Positions 8,571 to 16,510 of a stretch of DNA of 64,000 nt are shown here, in pieces. The stretch is taken from assembly GCF_012911565.1 (NCBI RefSeq), contig NZ_JAAMPU010000101.1, positions 1 to 64,000 on the forward strand, read 5' to 3'. A model generated the notes under the pieces. That model worked only from the letters and a program-made list of their open reading frames with translations, was not told the origin of the DNA and made no database searches. The DNA comes from Flavobacterium silvaticum (GTDB taxonomy: Bacteria; Bacteroidota; Bacteroidia; Flavobacteriales; Flavobacteriaceae). The stretch's first letter is position 1, and every line of letters begins with the position of its first letter. The position numbers and the translations under genes are program-made.

Positions 8571-9455
8571 CTAATTTCTTTTGTCTTCGCCCCAAAGCAG
8601 TTTTTTACGCAGTGTTTTGAGGAAAGTCTCACCCGGAATTTCTGCCATGTTGATCTGGAAAGGTGTTTTCCTGATGGTCAGCACAGATTCATTTGGGACC
8701 GATGCAATCCTCGAATCCAATGAAACCAGGTATTGTTCTTCACGGCCCGTAACCCTGAGTCGGATTTCGGTATTGTCCGGAATCACCAACGGACGGGCGT
8801 TCAGGTTGTGTGGTGCGATTGGCGTAATGACAAGGCTTCCGGCGTCCGGCGTCAGAATCGGGCCGCCACAGCTCAATGAATAACCGGTCGATCCAGTAGG
8901 CGTTGCAATGATGAGTCCGTCTGCCCAATACGAATTTAAGTATTCGCCGTTGAGCCAGGTTTCTATCGTGATCATTGAAGTCGTGTCTTTTCGGCTGACT
9001 GAAATCTCGTTCATCGCGAAATTTATCGCTTTGACATCTGCTATTTCAGGTTCCACTTCAAGGCTGAGCAAAGTCCGTGGAGACAAACTGTAATTCTTGT
9101 CGATCACGAATTGCATGAAGTCTTCGATATGGTCTTTCTGGACGCTTGCCAGGAACCCAAGTCGTCCGGCGTTGATTCCCAAAATCGGTATTCCGGAATC
9201 GCGGACTAAAGTGGCTGCGCGAAGTATGGTTCCGTCCCCACCGATACTTATCAGGATGTCAAAAGAATTGTCGAGTTCTTCGTGGGATGAAAAGGTCTTG
9301 TATTCCTTTTTGACGATTTCCTTGTCGTAAAGAATCTTGAGGAAATTCGATTCGATATACAGGTCTACATTGTTCTTGTTGAAGAAAACAAAGATATCCT
9401 TAATGATAGGCTCGGTGGAATTTTGGTAATATTGTCCGTAGATGGCTACTTTCAT
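8571..9455 (-). CDS. nadK: NAD kinase
   Basis: It phosphorylates NAD to NADP in the cytoplasm, the only route to NADP in most bacteria. The 294-residue protein shows the diagnostic GGDGT loop (ISIGGDGTILRA, residues ~72-83) with the catalytic Asp, the NE motif (FAMNEISVSR) and the glycine-rich TPTGSTGYSLSCGGP segment. The length is normal. The gene is followed 143 nt later by the DUF6089 gene and preceded by a 179-nt gap holding a long inverted repeat (9471-9613) and the CBS gene. The first Met at 9455 fits the family N-terminus (MKVAIYGQYY). Confidence 0.96.
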   Translation of the reverse strand: MKVAIYGQYYQNSTEPIIKDIFVFFNKNNVDLYIESNFLKILYDKEIVKKEYKTFSSHEELDNSFDILISIGGDGTILRAATLVRDSGIPILGINAGRLGFLASVQKDHIEDFMQFVIDKNYSLSPRTLLSLEVEPEIADVKAINFAMNEISVSRKDTTSMITIETWLNGEYLNSYWADGLIIATPTGSTGYSLSCGGPILTPDAGSLVITPIAPHNLNARPLVIPDNTEIRLRVTGREEQYLVSLDSRIASVPNESVLTIRKTPFQINMAEIPGETFLKTLRKKLLWGEDKRN

Positions 9456-9470
9456 GTGTTTGGAGTCGGG

Positions 9471-9613
9471 AAAGTCCGAAAAGTCGGGAATGTCCGAAAA
9501 GATCTAAAAGTTAGAGCTGTATTAATTTTTCCAGCCATAGGTTGTCTTATTTTTAATCTTCTTTTTCTACCGGTCTTTCGGTCTTTTCTGACATTCCCGA
9601 CTTTTCGGACTTT
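9471..9613. repeat. 32-bp inverted repeat made of 9-bp units
   Basis: The arm at 9471-9502 matches the reverse complement of 9582-9613 over 32 bases with one mismatch (9495 against 9589), with a 79-nt loop. Each arm is itself a run of 9-nt units of the form GTCCGAAAA / GTCGGGAAT. It fills most of the gap between the CBS gene stop and the nadK start. It could fold as a long hairpin in the CBS-nadK transcript, or be a remnant of a small dispersed repeat. No ORF of note lies inside. Confidence 0.85.
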
Positions 9614-9634
9614 TCGGACCAAAAACTTTCCGGA

Positions 9635-10294
9635 CTAAATATTTAAATACTTATCCAAATAATCCGAACGATCCTTCAAGTTCCTCAAATAATTATCTTC
9701 CTGATGTTCCGAAATAATCTCATAATCGTATCGACGGAACGTCTGGATGATTTCATTGATGCCGCCAATCGCGATTTTAATCGTCACCTGAACCGTATCG
9801 ACAGTCGATTCAGAAATAAACAATCCGAGGATTTTCCCATTGTTGCTTTCCACGATTTGGGTAATCTGCCCGATGGAATAATCGGCGACGCCTTTTTCAA
9901 CCACGATGATTCCGCCTTGCTCTTTCAAAAAAGGTGTTTCGTTGAACAATCGGACAATATCGGCCATTTCATAATAGCCAACGTATTTATTCGATTCATC
10001 CAGAACCGGAATCACATTGGTTGCGTTGATGGCAAAAAGTTCCAGAACGTCGAGCCAGAACATATTCGTCCGGGCAAAAAATCCTTCCAAGGCGTATCTG
10101 TAATGCGATAATTGTTTGTCGTCTTCAAAAGTATCGGCATCGTCGGCACCGATCGAACCTATGTAAATATCGTTTTCAGTAACCGGAAAATGCGTAAAAT
10201 GGCCATCGGCGAAAAAATCTTTTACCGATGAAAGTGTTTCGGAACTGTCTATCGCCCGAAAGTCATTGTTCAGATATTGGGTAACATCGCTCAT
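9635..10294 (-). CDS. CBS domain-containing protein
   Basis: This is a 219-residue cytoplasmic protein with a pair of CBS motifs. The first covers about residues 10-65 (FADGHFTHFPVTENDIYIG) and the second about 75-135 (NATNVIPVLDESNKYVGYYEM). A C-terminal ACT-like region follows (about 140-210). CBS pairs bind adenosine nucleotides such as AMP, ATP or SAM and often act as energy sensors. There is no attached enzyme or channel domain. The gene is upstream of nadK in the same direction and divergent from pdxJ, an order common in flavobacteria. What it regulates is not visible from the sequence. Confidence 0.88.
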   Translation of the reverse strand: MSDVTQYLNNDFRAIDSSETLSSVKDFFADGHFTHFPVTENDIYIGSIGADDADTFEDDKQLSHYRYALEGFFARTNMFWLDVLELFAINATNVIPVLDESNKYVGYYEMADIVRLFNETPFLKEQGGIIVVEKGVADYSIGQITQIVESNNGKILGLFISESTVDTVQVTIKIAIGGINEIIQTFRRYDYEIISEHQEDNYLRNLKDRSDYLDKYLNI

Positions 10295-10390
10295 TTTGTC
10301 TCTTTCATAACGATTGCAAATTAATCAAATTTTGCAACAAAGGCCGTGGCTTTACTTTGTATTTTTGTAAGATAATCTTTAGCGACACTC

Positions 10391-11104
10391 ATGACGAAGC
10401 TCAGCGTAAACATCAATAAGATCGCGACCCTGCGAAATGCAAGAGGCGGAAATGTGCCCGATTTGTTAAAGGCGGCTGCCGATATAGAGCGTTTCGGCGC
10501 ACAAGGAATCACCATCCATCCGCGTCCGGACGAACGACATATCAGGTATCAGGATGCGCGCGATTTGAAAGCGGTGGTAAAAACGGAACTTAATATCGAA
10601 GGAAATCCGGCCCAAAAATTCATCGATCTGGTACTTGAAGTCAAGCCGCATCAGGTGACTTTGGTTCCCGATGCAGATGATGCGATCACGTCGAACGCCG
10701 GCTGGGACACAAAAGCCAATAGAAGTTTCCTGTCTGAAATCATCTCGGAATTCAAACGCAACGGAATCCGGACTTCCATTTTTGTCGATCCGATAATCGA
10801 ATATGTAGAAGGTGCCGCCGAAACCGGAACAGACCGTATAGAGCTATACACCGAATCTTATGCGACGGAATACGCAGGCGGAAACGAAGACGGGATTTTG
10901 TCTTATGTCGCCGCTGCACATAAAGCACATGAACTCGGCCTTGGGATCAATGCCGGCCATGATTTGAGCCTCGACAATCTGAGCTTCTTTAAGAACAGCA
11001 TCCCGAATTTGCTTGAAGTTTCAATTGGGCACGCTTTGATTGCCGAGTCGCTTTATCTTGGTTTGGAAAATGCGGTACAGATGTATCTGCAACGCCTGAA
11101 ATAA
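10391..11104 (+). CDS. pdxJ: pyridoxine 5'-phosphate synthase
   Basis: PdxJ closes the pyridine ring of vitamin B6 by condensing 1-deoxy-D-xylulose 5-phosphate with 3-amino-2-oxopropyl phosphate. The 237-residue TIM barrel has the family N-terminus [17 protein letters not shown], the substrate-binding [12 protein letters not shown] segment, and the phosphate-binding C-terminus [12 protein letters not shown] and [12 protein letters not shown]. Length is typical. A TAnnTTTG -7 element (TATTTTTG, 10360-10367) lies 24 nt upstream with a TTTG at 10331-10334; the 25-nt spacing is slightly long. It is divergent from the CBS gene and starts a rightward run of genes. Product PLP serves enzymes such as the aminotransferases in this window. 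Confidence 0.95.
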   Translation: MTKLSVNINKIATLRNARGGNVPDLLKAAADIERFGAQGITIHPRPDERHIRYQDARDLKAVVKTELNIEGNPAQKFIDLVLEVKPHQVTLVPDADDAITSNAGWDTKANRSFLSEIISEFKRNGIRTSIFVDPIIEYVEGAAETGTDRIELYTESYATEYAGGNEDGILSYVAAAHKAHELGLGINAGHDLSLDNLSFFKNSIPNLLEVSIGHALIAESLYLGLENAVQMYLQRLK

Positions 11105-11130
11105 AAAATACCAATAAAAAATAGTTTTTC

Positions 11131-11898
11131 GTGAAACTAAATTCAAGAATAGAAGGTTCCGGCCAGCCGCTTTTGATCATCCACGGATTCCTTGGTTCGT
11201 CCGACAACTGGAAAACGTTCGCCGGACAATATGCGGAAGAAGGTTATGAAGTCCATGCCATCGATATGCGGAACCACGGAAAAAGCGGTCATTCCGACGA
11301 ATCCAATTATAAAGTAATGGTTGACGATGTGCTCGAATATTGCAGCGATCATCAATTGGCATCGGTTGATGTGATTGGGCATTCTATGGGCGGGAAAATC
11401 GCTATGTTGCTCGCGACCCGGAATCCTGATCTTGTACAGAAGTTGATTATTGCGGACATCGGGCCTAAATATTACCGTCAGCACCATCAGGATATTCTCG
11501 CCGGTTTGAATTCGATTGATTTCTCTCAAAAACCATCGCGTTCGCAAGTTGAAGAGCAACTGAAAACCTATGTTGATGATGCCGGAACCGTTCAGTTCCT
11601 CGCCAAGAATTTGTATTGGAAGGAACCTGGGCAACTGGATTTCAGGTTCAATCTTCCGGTGCTGACAAAAGAAATTGAAAATATCGGTGAAGCGTTGCCG
11701 GAAAATGTCATTTTCGATAAGCCGACGTTGTTCCTTCGCGGCGCCAATTCCAATTATATCAAAGATGAAGACATTGACGATATAAAAAAGCAATTCCCCA
11801 AAGCAATTATCGTAACTTTAAAAGATGCAGGTCACTGGCTCCATGCCGAACAACCTGCCGCTTTCCTGCAAAGCACGTTGCTTTTTCTGAAACAATAA
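11131..11898 (+). CDS. alpha/beta hydrolase (YbfF-like esterase)
   Basis: A 255-residue cytoplasmic alpha/beta-hydrolase fold protein. The oxyanion region LLIIHGFLGSSDNWK lies at about residues 13-27, the nucleophile elbow is VIGHSMGGK (Ser near residue 86), the acid is probably in the FLRGANSNYI region (~209-220), and the catalytic His is in DAGHWLHAEQP (~231). It resembles the YbfF/ABHD11 esterases that act on acyl-CoA or short acyl esters. The only start in the frame is GTG at 11131, since a stop codon lies three codons upstream. It lies 26 nt after pdxJ and 14 nt before a small membrane protein, so it is probably cotranscribed with both. The natural substrate is unknown. Confidence 0.88.
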   Translation: MKLNSRIEGSGQPLLIIHGFLGSSDNWKTFAGQYAEEGYEVHAIDMRNHGKSGHSDESNYKVMVDDVLEYCSDHQLASVDVIGHSMGGKIAMLLATRNPDLVQKLIIADIGPKYYRQHHQDILAGLNSIDFSQKPSRSQVEEQLKTYVDDAGTVQFLAKNLYWKEPGQLDFRFNLPVLTKEIENIGEALPENVIFDKPTLFLRGANSNYIKDEDIDDIKKQFPKAIIVTLKDAGHWLHAEQPAAFLQSTLLFLKQ

Positions 11899-11912
11899 TA
11901 AAATAGTTATTT

Positions 11913-12251
11913 ATGAATTTACTCTTGAGACTTATTGTAACCGCGTTGCTCGTTATGGGCATTTCGTATTTTTTACCAGGCGTGCATGTCGACGGATTCG
12001 TGACGGCGTTGATCGTTGCCGTCGTATTGGCGCTTTTGAATTTGTTCGTCAAGCCGATACTGGTTTTATTTACATTGCCGGTGACGATTTTTACGCTTGG
12101 ATTGTTCCTTTTGGTGATCAATGCACTGGTGATAATGCTTTGCGATTACATTGTCGGCGGGTTCGATGTGTCGTCGTTTCTTACGGCTTTGCTTTTCAGT
12201 ATCATCCTTTCTGTTTTCCAATCGATACTGTTTTCATTCAGTAAAGATTAA
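11913..12251 (+). CDS. phage holin family protein (small four-helix membrane protein)
   Basis: This is a 112-residue, almost entirely hydrophobic protein with four predicted membrane segments (about residues 5-22, 28-45, 52-73 and 85-108). It belongs to the Phage_holin_4_2 / YvlD-like family, whose Pfam name is misleading: these are widespread chromosomal membrane proteins with no shown lytic role. The family hallmark LNLFVKPILVLFTLPVTI is visible around residues 45-62. It follows the alpha/beta hydrolase by 14 nt. No phage genes are nearby, so a prophage origin is unlikely. Confidence 0.88.
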   Translation: MNLLLRLIVTALLVMGISYFLPGVHVDGFVTALIVAVVLALLNLFVKPILVLFTLPVTIFTLGLFLLVINALVIMLCDYIVGGFDVSSFLTALLFSIILSVFQSILFSFSKD

Positions 12252-12278
12252 GTATCAAAATTTTATACTTTCCTTCAC

Positions 12279-12309
12279 TTGTAACGCAGGCAAAAAAAGA
12301 CTAATTTTG
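12279..12309 (+). promoter_or_regulatory. Bacteroidota sigma-A-type promoter for tig
   Basis: TTG at 12279-12281 is followed after 20 nt by TAATTTTG at 12302-12309, a match to the TTG-N17-23-TAnnTTTG pattern of flavobacterial primary promoters. The predicted start of transcription is near 12314, about 22 nt before the tig ATG. Confidence 0.7.
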
Positions 12310-12335
12310 CCGACCAATTTTACAATGTACCTGAT

Positions 12336-13661
12336 ATGAATATCACAAGAAATAATGTCGATGCACTGAATGCCATCGTAACCATTGAACTCAATAAATC
12401 TGATTACGAAGGCGAAGTTGAAAAAGTATTGACGAATTACCGCAAGACTGCAAATATTCCCGGTTTCCGCAAAGGAACCGTTCCAATGAGCCTGATCAAA
12501 AAGCAATACGGGAAAGCTGTAAAACTCGAAGAACTCAATAAAGTTTTGCAACAAAGCCTGAACAAATACATGCAGGACGAAAAGCTCGAAATCCTCGGAA
12601 ATCCGCTTCCGGTTGTCAAAGAAGACCTTGATCTGGACAAAGACGATATAAGCTTCGAGTTCGAACTTGGTTTTGCGCCTTCATTCGATGTCGATTTATC
12701 TACCGTCAAAAATCTGACACAATATAAAGTAGTTGCCGATGAGAAGTTGCTTGACGATCAAGTACTACGCATCCGCAAGCAATACGGTAAAATGATCCAG
12801 AAAGACGAAGTAGCCGAAGGTGACGATCTCTCCGGAACATTCCTTAACGAAGAAAAAGGAATCGACAGCCCGGCGCGTTTCAGTCTTGACGTTTTCAAAA
12901 ACAAGAAAGAAGCTGCGAAATTCATCGGGAAAAAAGTCGGTGATATCGTAACTGTAAATACGAAAGGTTTGTTCGATGACGATCACAAACTGATGGATTA
13001 CCTCAAACTCGATCATGATCAGGTTCACGGACTTGACATCGATGTCGATTTCAAAATCGAAGAAGTAACGGCGACTGAACCGGCTGAATTGAATGAAGAA
13101 TTGTTCGGAAAGCTTTTTGGAGAAGGAAAAGTTTCCAGCCTGGAAGACCTGAAAGCTCAAATAAAGCAAGATGCAGAGAAGCAATTCGCACAGCAAGCCG
13201 ACCAGAAGTTTTTGAACGACGTAACCGAATCGTTGATCTCCGATACCAAATTCGACCTTCCATCGACTTTCCTTAAAAAATGGATCCAGACGGCAGGTGA
13301 AAAAGCGCTTACCGCTGAACAGGCAGAAGAAGAATACAGCCGTTCAGAAAATGGTCTTCGTTACCAATTGATCGAAGGCAAGATCATCACCGGAAACGGA
13401 CTTCAGATTACGTTCGACGATCTCAAAGATTATACAGCGACGATGATCCGCAAGCAAATGGCGCAGTTCGGACAACTTGATCCGACAGAAGAAGACGTGA
13501 ATAATATTGTTGCGCGAGTGCTTCAGAACCAGGACGAAATCAAGCGTTTGAGCGAGCAGGTGATGAGCGAAAAAATGTTGAATCTGTTCAAAGAAAAGGT
13601 AAAAGCCAAGACGAAAGAAGTTTCTTACGAAGAGTTCGTTAAAGCCAGCTACGGCGAATAA
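12336..13661 (+). CDS. tig: trigger factor (ribosome-associated chaperone)
   Basis: Trigger factor binds at the ribosomal exit tunnel and protects nascent chains. The 441-residue protein has the N-terminal ribosome-binding domain with the signature GFRKGTVPMSLIKKQYG (about residues 43-60), a central domain that corresponds to the FKBP-like PPIase region but looks divergent (~155-240), and a long helical C-terminal chaperone arm (~260-435). It has its own promoter (12279-12309) and terminator (13686-13724). It lies directly upstream of clpP and clpX, the same order as in many bacteria, and together they form a protein quality-control group. Confidence 0.95.
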   Translation: MNITRNNVDALNAIVTIELNKSDYEGEVEKVLTNYRKTANIPGFRKGTVPMSLIKKQYGKAVKLEELNKVLQQSLNKYMQDEKLEILGNPLPVVKEDLDLDKDDISFEFELGFAPSFDVDLSTVKNLTQYKVVADEKLLDDQVLRIRKQYGKMIQKDEVAEGDDLSGTFLNEEKGIDSPARFSLDVFKNKKEAAKFIGKKVGDIVTVNTKGLFDDDHKLMDYLKLDHDQVHGLDIDVDFKIEEVTATEPAELNEELFGKLFGEGKVSSLEDLKAQIKQDAEKQFAQQADQKFLNDVTESLISDTKFDLPSTFLKKWIQTAGEKALTAEQAEEEYSRSENGLRYQLIEGKIITGNGLQITFDDLKDYTATMIRKQMAQFGQLDPTEEDVNNIVARVLQNQDEIKRLSEQVMSEKMLNLFKEKVKAKTKEVSYEEFVKASYGE

Positions 13662-13685
13662 GCGGATTAAAAAAACAGTATCTTT

Positions 13686-13724
13686 GAGGCGCCAAACTTT
13701 TTGCTTGGCGCCTCTTAATTTTTA
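13686..13724 (+). terminator. terminator after tig
   Basis: A 10-bp stem GAGGCGCCAA / TTGGCGCCTC with a 9-nt loop is followed by TTAATTTTT. A TATCTTTG element at 13679-13686, a possible -7 box for clpP, abuts the stem, but no -33 partner was seen. Confidence 0.85.
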
Positions 13725-13743
13725 AGCAAATCTTTTACACAAC

Positions 13744-14418
13744 ATGAACTACGGTAAAGAATTTAAAAAGTTTGCCACCAAACAACACGGGGTGAACTCC
13801 ATGTATTACGATAAAATCGTCGGTGCGATGACACCGACAAACCTGACGCCTTACATCATTGAGGAACGTCCGCTGAACATTTCACAGCTCGATGTTTTCT
13901 CGCGTCTGATGATGGATCGCATCATTTTCCTTGGAACGGGGATCGACGACCAGATCGCGAACATCGTACAGGCGCAGTTGCTGTTTCTGGCGAGCGTCGA
14001 TTCGTCAAAAGACGTCCAAATCTATATCAATTCTCCGGGCGGAAGCGTTTATGCAGGTCTTGGGATTTATGATACCATGCAATTCATCGGGCCGGATGTG
14101 GCTACGATTTGTACAGGCATGGCTGCCTCGATGGGTGCTGTATTGCTTTGTGCCGGTGCTGCCGGAAAACGTTCGGCTTTGCCACATTCACGTGTCATGA
14201 TCCACCAACCTTCAGGCGGCGCACAAGGTGTTGCTACCGATATGGAAATCAACCTGCGTGAAATGCTAAAATTGAAAGAAGAACTGTATAAGATCATTTC
14301 CGATCATTCAGGACAATCGTATGACCGCGTCCACAAAGACAGCGAGCGCGATTACTGGATGAAGGCCGAAGAAGCCAAAGAGTACGGAATGATTGACGAA
14401 GTACTTCGCAAGTCCTAA
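13744..14418 (+). CDS. clpP: ATP-dependent Clp protease proteolytic subunit
   Basis: ClpP forms the 14-subunit proteolytic chamber that works with ClpX or other AAA+ unfoldases. The 224-residue protein contains the Ser-His-Asp triad: Ser129 in TGMAASMGAV, His154 in SRVMIHQPSGG and Asp203 in SERDYWM. The INSPGGSVYAG oxyanion motif is also present. The N-terminal ~35 residues are longer than in E. coli and typical of flavobacteria; part is probably removed on maturation. It lies between tig and clpX, with hairpins on both sides (13686-13724 and 14433-14468). Confidence 0.97.
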   Translation: MNYGKEFKKFATKQHGVNSMYYDKIVGAMTPTNLTPYIIEERPLNISQLDVFSRLMMDRIIFLGTGIDDQIANIVQAQLLFLASVDSSKDVQIYINSPGGSVYAGLGIYDTMQFIGPDVATICTGMAASMGAVLLCAGAAGKRSALPHSRVMIHQPSGGAQGVATDMEINLREMLKLKEELYKIISDHSGQSYDRVHKDSERDYWMKAEEAKEYGMIDEVLRKS

Positions 14419-14432
14419 TTAAAAACAAACTC

Positions 14433-14468
14433 GAATTCCCGGACTAACCAAAGCCGGGAATTTTCTTC
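14433..14468 (+). terminator. hairpin between clpP and clpX
   Basis: GAATTCCCGG / CCGGGAATTTTC forms a 9-bp stem around an 11-nt loop and is followed by a short T-rich run (TTTTCTTCT) that ends just before the clpX ATG at 14476. The T-tract is weak, so it may act as a partial terminator that lowers clpX relative to clpP. Confidence 0.6.
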
Positions 14469-14475
14469 TGATGCC

Positions 14476-15705
14476 ATGGCGAAAGAAATTTTAGATTGTT
14501 CCTTCTGCGGACGGAAAAAACCCGAAACCAACCTGCTGATTGCCGGAATCAACGCGCACATTTGCGACAAATGCATCGAACAGGCGCACGGGATTGTGAT
14601 GGAAGAGCTCAAATCGAGCGGACAATCCAAACTCTCGACAGACCTTGTTTTAAAGAAACCGCATGAGATACGTGCGTTCCTCGACGAATATGTGATCGGG
14701 CAGGATCAGACCAAAAAGGTGATGTCGGTGGCGGTTTACAATCATTACAAACGATTGATGCAGCCTGCAGGAAGCGACGATGTCGAAATCGAAAAGAGCA
14801 ACATCATCATGGTCGGCCAAACCGGAACCGGAAAGACGTTGGTGGCCAAAACCATTGCCCGTATGCTTGACGTTCCGTTGGCGATTGTCGATGCCACGGT
14901 ACTTACGGAGGCCGGTTATGTTGGTGAAGATGTCGAAAGCATTCTGACCCGTCTATTGCAAGCCGCCGATTACGATGTGGCCAAAGCCGAACGCGGAATC
15001 GTCTTCATTGATGAAATCGATAAGATTGCCCGTAAGAGTGATAATCCTTCCATAACCCGTGATGTTTCCGGTGAAGGCGTACAACAGGCATTGCTCAAGC
15101 TTCTCGAAGGAACGGTTGTCAATGTTCCGCCAAAAGGTGGGCGAAAGCATCCGGACCAGAAGTTCGTCGAAGTCAATACGCAAAACATTTTGTTTATTGC
15201 CGGAGGTGCCTTCGATGGTGTGGAAAAATTAATTTCCAAACGTCTGAATCGCCAGGTTGTAGGTTATACGACTAAAAATTCGACCAAAATCGATAAAGAC
15301 AACCTGCTGCAATACATCATCCCGAAAGACATACGCGATTTCGGTCTGATTCCTGAAATCATTGGTCGTTTGCCGGTATTGACTCATATGGATCCGCTTG
15401 ATGCCGAAACGCTCAGGGCCATTCTGACCGAACCGAAAAACGCCCTGATCAAACAATACGCAAAGTTGTTCTCCATGGACGGAGTCGATTTCAGGATTGA
15501 AGACGAAGCTCTTGATTTCATTGTGGAAAAAGCGCTCGAATACAAATTGGGTGCCCGCGGACTTCGTTCCTTATGCGAAGCGATTTTGACCGATGCCATG
15601 TATGAACTTCCTGCAACCGACGAGAAATTGCTGGTCATCGATAAGGAATATGCGTACGAGCGGCTTAACAAAAACTTGCTTAAACGACTTGAAATAGCGT
15701 CTTAA
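14476..15705 (+). CDS. clpX: ATP-dependent Clp protease ATP-binding subunit ClpX
   Basis: ClpX is the hexameric AAA+ unfoldase that recognises tagged substrates and feeds them into ClpP. The 409-residue protein has the N-terminal zinc-binding domain with four Cys (CSFCGRKK and HICDKC, residues ~8-35), Walker A GQTGTGKT (~115-122), Walker B VFIDEIDK (~176-183), the pore loop region around GYVGEDVES, the IGF-type ClpP-docking loop region and sensor 2 near KLGARGLRS. Length is standard. Start ATG 14476 lies 57 nt after clpP, and a strong hairpin follows the stop (15740-15770). Confidence 0.97.
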   Translation: MAKEILDCSFCGRKKPETNLLIAGINAHICDKCIEQAHGIVMEELKSSGQSKLSTDLVLKKPHEIRAFLDEYVIGQDQTKKVMSVAVYNHYKRLMQPAGSDDVEIEKSNIIMVGQTGTGKTLVAKTIARMLDVPLAIVDATVLTEAGYVGEDVESILTRLLQAADYDVAKAERGIVFIDEIDKIARKSDNPSITRDVSGEGVQQALLKLLEGTVVNVPPKGGRKHPDQKFVEVNTQNILFIAGGAFDGVEKLISKRLNRQVVGYTTKNSTKIDKDNLLQYIIPKDIRDFGLIPEIIGRLPVLTHMDPLDAETLRAILTEPKNALIKQYAKLFSMDGVDFRIEDEALDFIVEKALEYKLGARGLRSLCEAILTDAMYELPATDEKLLVIDKEYAYERLNKNLLKRLEIAS

Positions 15706-15739
15706 AGAGTTTGTCGATAGAAAAATAAATTTATTGAAT

Positions 15740-15770
15740 TGACCCCAAAGGTGCTTGACTTTTGGGGTCA
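15740..15770. terminator. convergent hairpin between clpX and rsmG
   Basis: TGACCCCAAA pairs with TTTGGGGTCA (10 bp) in the 87-nt gap between the converging clpX and rsmG genes. Neither side has a long T-run (GTTTGT on the plus strand), so it is a probable but not ideal terminator for one or both. Confidence 0.6.
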
Positions 15771-15792
15771 GTTTGTAAAAATAAGTAAGGGA

Positions 15793-16419
15793 TTATTTGT
15801 ATTTCAACGGCAAATAGACGACTTTTTTAGTCTCAAAGAATTCCTCTTTAAAGAATTCCGGAATATCATACAATACCGTTTTCTGGAATATGCTGAGTTC
15901 TTCGGTCAAATCTCCGCCTTTTAGATAGAGGATTCCATTTTGGAGTTCGTGCTTCGATTCTTTTTTAACTTTTCCTCTCACCCAAGTCACGAAATCAGGC
16001 ATATTGGTTACGGCACGACTGACGATAAAATCAAAGTTCTCGTCTACATTTTCCGCCCTCATCTGAGCTGTACGAACATTCTTTAATCCGAGCTCATCAG
16101 CTACGGCCTGAACTACTTTTATCTTTTTCCCGATCACATCTATCAGGTAAAAATCAGTCTCAGGAAACAAAATCGCCAACGGAATTCCCGGAAAGCCGCC
16201 GCCTGTCCCGACATCCAAAACGGAAGCTCCTGGCAAAAAAGGCTGGATCTTCGCAATAGCCAATGAATGCAATACGTGACGGGTGTAAAGCTCATCTATG
16301 TCCTTTCGTGAAATCACGTTTATTTTTGAGTTCCAATCGGCGTAAACCTTTGACAGCAGTGCAAATTGGTGTCTCTGCATATCAGAAATTTCCGGAAAAT
16401 AGTGAATGATTTCGTCCAT
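15793..16419 (-). CDS. rsmG: 16S rRNA (guanine(527)-N(7))-methyltransferase
   Basis: RsmG methylates G527 of 16S rRNA at N7 using S-adenosylmethionine; loss gives low-level streptomycin resistance in other bacteria. The 208-residue protein has the SAM-binding motif VLDVGTGGGFPGIPLAI, the upstream INVISRKDIDELYTRHVLHS segment typical of the family, and VSRAVTNMPDF. I prefer the ATG at 16419 (MDEIIHYFPEIS), which matches the usual N-terminus, over the ATG five codons earlier at 16434. A TACTTTTG -7 element (minus strand, 16424-16431) ends only 5 nt from this ATG, so transcription could begin at or next to the start codon. Confidence 0.95.
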   Translation of the reverse strand: MDEIIHYFPEISDMQRHQFALLSKVYADWNSKINVISRKDIDELYTRHVLHSLAIAKIQPFLPGASVLDVGTGGGFPGIPLAILFPETDFYLIDVIGKKIKVVQAVADELGLKNVRTAQMRAENVDENFDFIVSRAVTNMPDFVTWVRGKVKKESKHELQNGILYLKGGDLTEELSIFQKTVLYDIPEFFKEEFFETKKVVYLPLKYK

Positions 16420-16465
16420 TTGGCAAAAGTACATATTACAGGCATAAAATCCGCGTTCATTACTT

Positions 16466-16494
16466 TTTGACCGCCTATTAATTAATTACCTTTG
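16466..16494 (+). promoter_or_regulatory. promoter for the acyl desaturase gene
   Basis: TTTG at 16466-16469, a 17-nt spacer and TACCTTTG at 16487-16494 fit the flavobacterial TTTG-N17-23-TAnnTTTG promoter. Transcription would start near 16500, about 11 nt before the ATG at 16511. Confidence 0.65.
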
Positions 16495-16510
16495 CCAAGC
16501 TATTTTCGTT

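Noticed and set aside
11913..12251. Prophage lysis gene suggested by the name phage holin family
   Set aside because: The name comes from a Pfam family of chromosomal membrane proteins; no phage genes are near.
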